Below the pieces are notes generated by a model that saw only the letters and a list, made by a program, of their open reading frames with translations, was not told the DNA's origin and did not search any database. A stretch of 64,000 bases of DNA, taken from Chrysoperla carnea. Lineage: Eukaryota > Arthropoda > Insecta > Neuroptera > Chrysopidae. The stretch spans positions 31,706,983 through 31,770,982 of the forward strand of contig NC_058337.1 of assembly GCF_905475395.1 (NCBI RefSeq), given 5' to 3'. Below are positions 62,401-64,000 of the stretch, piece after piece. A program made the translations under genes and the position numbers. Position 1 is the stretch's first letter. Each line of letters starts with the position of its first letter.

Positions 62401-64000
62401 AAATTTGCAAAGTATGACAAATCTCCATGAAGAGTAATAGTTATTACTTTTAGCTAGTTCATATGATTGTATTATTAGAGCCGAAATATGAACCAATAAT
62501 ACAAAAATATATCTAGGAATATATCCAGAAAATTAATTGAAATGGTTTTTAGAATTCCAATCAATTTTTTTTTAAATAATACGCTGATTTCCCTTATCAA
62601 TTTTACTTGCAAGTGAAATTTATAAAATTTTAAAAATCTGACATAAAACATTTAATCATTATGGAAGCGGCAGATGCTTTCATTATGGAATCGCAGAAAA
62701 ATTAACGAAAATTAACAATATAGACAGTCGAATATTTAACTGTTTTTAGCCCTATCCAATTATCAATAGATCCTTACAGGACAACCGAAAGAGATGCTTC
62801 AAAATTTCAATAGAAATCAATCCTTATACGCACCTGAATACAAATGCTATATGGATTATCATACGAACAAGTAACTCCATCTTGTACATTTTCACCAGTT
62901 AAATATATTTCTCTAGTTTCTTCAGCAATACATGTTAGTTGACATTTTAAATTAAACTGATCAGATTCGTATGGTAACCATGTGAAATTTTCACGTCCAT
63001 CGTTAAAATGAATCAATTGATTTAATCTGGAACATTCTACTTGACGATAATCTTGTTCGATTGTATTGCACTTTGATTTTGAATTCGGACAAATTCTATA
63101 CTGTTCTGATTTACCAAGACAATTTTCGCCACCAAATGCTGGTCTATCCAAAAATTAAATGAAACATAGAATAAGCGTATTGAAAAACTAACGCCCTCAA
63201 AAAGACTATTAAAATGAGATAATTCACACAAACTTCGGTGGATTATGAAGTGCTCAATATAAAGCGTTCTGCACATAGTCATTTCAAAAAAGTATTCGAA
63301 TTTTTAACAAGAGGTCATCCATAAATTACGCCACACTAATTTTATGAGCGTTCGAAATCCCGTCTTTGCCACAGGTGGTCATATTTTTGAAACCCACTTT
63401 CACTAGTGAAACGTAACACATTTTTCAATTTTATATTTAGAAATATTTAAATAAAAATAACAGTTTCAAAAGTTTTGTTACTTTCATTCAAAATAATTTT
63501 TAATAAAACTAAAAAGAAGTCGAAGTTGGAACTTGTCAAAGGTCTTACAGGCAACTGAGGCGTGCAAAGGTATTGCAGCAAGCCCGCACTCGCCAATTAC
63601 ACCTGCACAGTGTAATATTTTTAGGTATTTTACGCGTATAAATTTCGCGTTTTCACATTTAAGATTTTGATATGCAGCGTCAAAAAGCTTTTCACCCCCT
63701 TACCTTTTGTGTGACGTAATTTATGTTTTTAATGCCCCAAACCTAAATTGCCAGTTTTTTAAAATATAAAATGATAACTTACAAGTGAATGATAACTTAC
63801 ATAGGATTTGTACAAGAACGCATACGGTATGATAAAATTCGTCGGCCAGCACATGGTTTCGCTATGCATGGTGTCCACTTAGACCATTTCGTCCAACCTC
63901 CATGAATTGGTTTATGTAAAATAATTTCACTTCGTTTTCTAATCTCATTATTATATTGTGTCATCGAAATACTTTCACAATATCCACTAACACACCATTT
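53421..64000 (-). CDS. ADAMTS-family protein, C-terminal part (7 exons, 5' end outside the window)
   Basis: Coding exons, in transcript order: 63801 to beyond 64000, 62834-63143, 62047-62182, 60971-61224, 59338-59684, 56202-56496, 53421-53717. Phases close over 612 visible residues to a TGA. Visible order: end of the disintegrin-like region (KWCVSGYCE); central TSP1 (HGGWTKWSKW, ending NPIPAFGGENC); Cys-rich domain (SICIQGECHQIGCDN, DDQCGDCDGDNSNC); spacer (TRLTILPKYSRHISLILKVP, RTKGPILQDVIV); a TSP1 repeat (QWIEGGWGPCSQNC); another with a Cys-poor Asn-rich insert (WIPDKWEYCCQTCG, then an N/D run); a final TSP1 (YWKYGNWSQCSTTCGEGF); and a PLAC domain (CHGDMSKYCQL, YCVIPSFHNACCQSC). ADAMTS enzymes are secreted zinc proteases acting on extracellular matrix. 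The catalytic HExxH part would lie past base 64000, so I cannot exclude a protease-less ADAMTS-like protein, although the KWCVSGYCE segment before the first TSP1 favours a true ADAMTS. Which ADAMTS subgroup it belongs to is not determined. Confidence 0.92.
57198..57326 (+). pseudogene. Possible transposase C-terminus remnant in an ADAMTS intron
   Basis: The plus-strand open segment reads DTVAEWLDNDEVDGSFEDIE and ends WTSDK before TAG, 42 codons, acidic. Acidic tails with a WL..D pattern end many Tigger/jerky-type DDE transposases. Upstream (56830-57190) no continuous frame remains. Weak: the assignment rests on composition and pattern only. Confidence 0.3.
57460..57590 (+). repeat. Fragment of a MITE family ending in a 'gtgacgta..atgaacggcccc' motif
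   Basis: gggtctcaaaatcctaattt, tagcgtgacgtattttatga and acggcccctaa resemble the terminal sequence of the element at 63311-63738 (gtgtgacgtaatttatg). Only one end is recognisable. Confidence 0.5.
59775..60138. mobile_element. pogo/Tigger-type MITE, 364 bp, TA flanks
   Basis: Ends AAGTGGAACCTCGATAACTC and the mirrored GAGTTATCGAGGTTCCACTG, flanked by TA (59773-59774, 60139-60140). The first base is mutated from C to A. Internal copies of the taagtcg/ctcgaa motif occur on both arms. No transposase frame. In the intron between the spacer exon and the following TSP1 exon of the ADAMTS gene. Confidence 0.85.
63311..63738. mobile_element. MITE with inverted 'ataaattacg(t/c)cacac' ends
   Basis: The left end gaggtcatccataaattacg, ccacac is mirrored by gtgtgacgtaatttatg (63709-63725), followed by tttttaatgcccc. 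The interior (cccgtctttgccacaggtgg) has no frame. In the first visible ADAMTS intron. Confidence 0.65.

Noticed and set aside
1-64000. A clustered functional system (defence island, toxin cluster, biosynthetic cluster)
   Set aside because: The four genes belong to unrelated eukaryotic families with separate promoters and large introns; nothing joins them beyond location and strand.

Overview
The window looks like nuclear DNA from an insect or a close arthropod relative. It is very A+T-rich, its genes are broken by phased GT-AG introns, and it is crowded with degraded transposons. I cannot fix the order from sequence alone; the repeat content (hAT/zf-MYM-like debris, pogo-like and foldback MITEs, RTE-like LINE tails) would suit Hemiptera, but that is a guess.

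Four protein-coding genes are supported, all on the minus strand. I joined exons by hand from splice sites and checked that phases close without internal stops. (1) PLB1-like phospholipase B copy A, 2798-9381, five coding exons, 419 aa. (2) PLB1-like copy B, 29144-35397, six coding exons, 412 aa. It is a head-to-tail paralog of copy A with one extra intron. (3) A divergent class B (secretin-type) G-protein-coupled receptor, 41022-50359, ten coding exons including three of 33-39 nt, 569 aa. (4) The 3' part of an ADAMTS-family secreted protein, 53421 to beyond 64000. It has a central TSP1, Cys-rich region, spacer, further TSP1 repeats and a C-terminal PLAC domain; its 5' part (pro-domain and metalloprotease) lies outside the window.

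Most of the remaining DNA is intron or intergenic. It carries a hAT MITE with a perfect 8-bp target duplication, two pogo/Tigger-type MITEs flanked by TA, four inverted-repeat (foldback) elements, a Helitron-like element, a non-LTR retrotransposon relic, a tRNA-like SINE-type sequence, and several dispersed families present two to four times. I found no convincing gene on the plus strand and no CRISPR, rRNA or clear functional tRNA.

The two PLB copies are secreted SGNH/GDSL lipases that probably act in digestion or lipid turnover. The receptor and the ADAMTS gene are functionally unrelated neighbours; nothing suggests an operon-like system. The most interesting points are the intron difference between the PLB paralogs, the unusual receptor ectodomain, and the dense record of transposon insertions.
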